This document shows, one piece after another, positions 63,773-64,000 of a stretch of DNA of 64,000 nucleotides. The notes beneath the pieces are model-generated. The model saw nothing but the letters and a program-made list of their open reading frames with translations, ran no database searches and had not been told where the DNA came from. A program made the translations under genes and the position numbers. Numbering within the stretch: position 1 is the first letter of the stretch; the number at the start of each line of letters is the position of its first letter. This DNA is from Pseudonocardia sp. T1-2H (GTDB taxonomy: Bacteria; Actinomycetota; Actinomycetes; Mycobacteriales; Pseudonocardiaceae), in NCBI RefSeq assembly GCF_038039215.1, contig NZ_JBBPCL010000001.1:2418001-2482000 (forward strand), in the 5' to 3' direction.

Positions 63773-64000
63773 TCAGGCTTCCGCGAGCCGCGCCGGGAAT
63801 CCGCCGGTGGCGATCGGGCTCCAGCGCGTGGGGGTGATCCGGATGAGCGCCTTGCCCTGTGCCGTCATCGCCTCGCGGTACTCGTCCCAGTCCGGGTGCT
63901 CGCCGGAGATGGACCGGAAGTACTCGACGAGCGGCTCGAGCGCGTCCGGAAGCGTGATCAGCTCGGCGTCCCCGTCCACCTGCACCCAGGCGCCGTTGAA
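63773..64000 (-). CDS. PPOX-class (F420/FMN-dependent) oxidoreductase, partial
   Basis: 75 C-terminal residues are visible; the 5' end lies beyond the right edge. FNGAWVQVDGDAELITLPDALEPLVEYFRSISGEHPDWDEYREAM and ITPTRWSPIATGGFPARLAEA match the actinomycete pyridoxamine-oxidase-like split-barrel proteins annotated as PPOX class F420-dependent enzymes. The cofactor cannot be confirmed from the fragment. Confidence 0.85.
   Translation of the reverse strand, partial: FNGAWVQVDGDAELITLPDALEPLVEYFRSISGEHPDWDEYREAMTAQGKALIRITPTRWSPIATGGFPARLAEA

Overview
The window is very GC-rich DNA with densely packed genes, many GTG starts and frequent 4-nt ATGA/GTGA gene overlaps. These traits, together with a PriA-type HisA and no visible trpF, the trpE-trpC-trpB-trpA-lgt order, TreX/TreY/TreZ and an F420/PPOX-type oxidoreductase, point to an actinomycete. 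Pseudonocardiales is my best guess, from overall gene content only. I see no rRNA or tRNA genes, transposases, integrases or CRISPR arrays.

Layout: 1-2.9 kb, a CaiB/BaiF CoA-transferase (cut by the left edge) coupled to an AtuA-like protein. 3.0-5.4 kb, a secreted-repeat lipoprotein, an RluA-type pseudouridine synthase and a YggT protein. 5.5-13.2 kb, a complete four-gene Wadjet/JetABCD anti-plasmid operon. 13.3-18.2 kb, xylA-xylB-ROK regulator plus a uronate-dehydrogenase-like gene bracketed by helically phased 22-bp repeats. 18.3-25.8 kb, a dGTPase-like HD protein, a P450 with divergent TetR, a MarR-controlled drug-efflux-type ABC transporter and a TetR/heme-oxygenase pair. 25.8-31.8 kb, an SDR-TetR-phosphotransferase operon and the lactate-utilisation operon lutABC. 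31.9-38.2 kb, a cyclo-ligase/macro-domain/gamma-carbonic-anhydrase operon divergent from a molybdopterin reductase, then small membrane and stress-type proteins and a secreted lipase. 38.4-48.4 kb, hisA-hisF-hisI, an inserted MpaB/TetR pair, then the trp operon and lgt. 49-55 kb, pyk, tesB, metY, a CoA-binding protein and membrane proteins. 55.3-63.6 kb, mdh and the trehalose genes treX-treY and treZ with a MarR gene between them. The right edge cuts a PPOX-family gene.

Three signals cut across the gene list. (1) Six genes, including the essential-type trpB and pyk, are each broken by one single-base indel, mostly in short C/G runs. This looks like sequencing error rather than decay. (2) Four intergenic palindromes of exactly 40 bp form a dispersed family (3032, 22004, 24168, 33756). 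(3) Two arrays of a 13-bp motif, repeated every 22 bp and in opposite orientation, flank the uronate-dehydrogenase-like gene. In addition, about twenty genes have a -10-like hexamer exactly 6 or 7 nt before the start codon, the layout expected of leaderless mRNAs.
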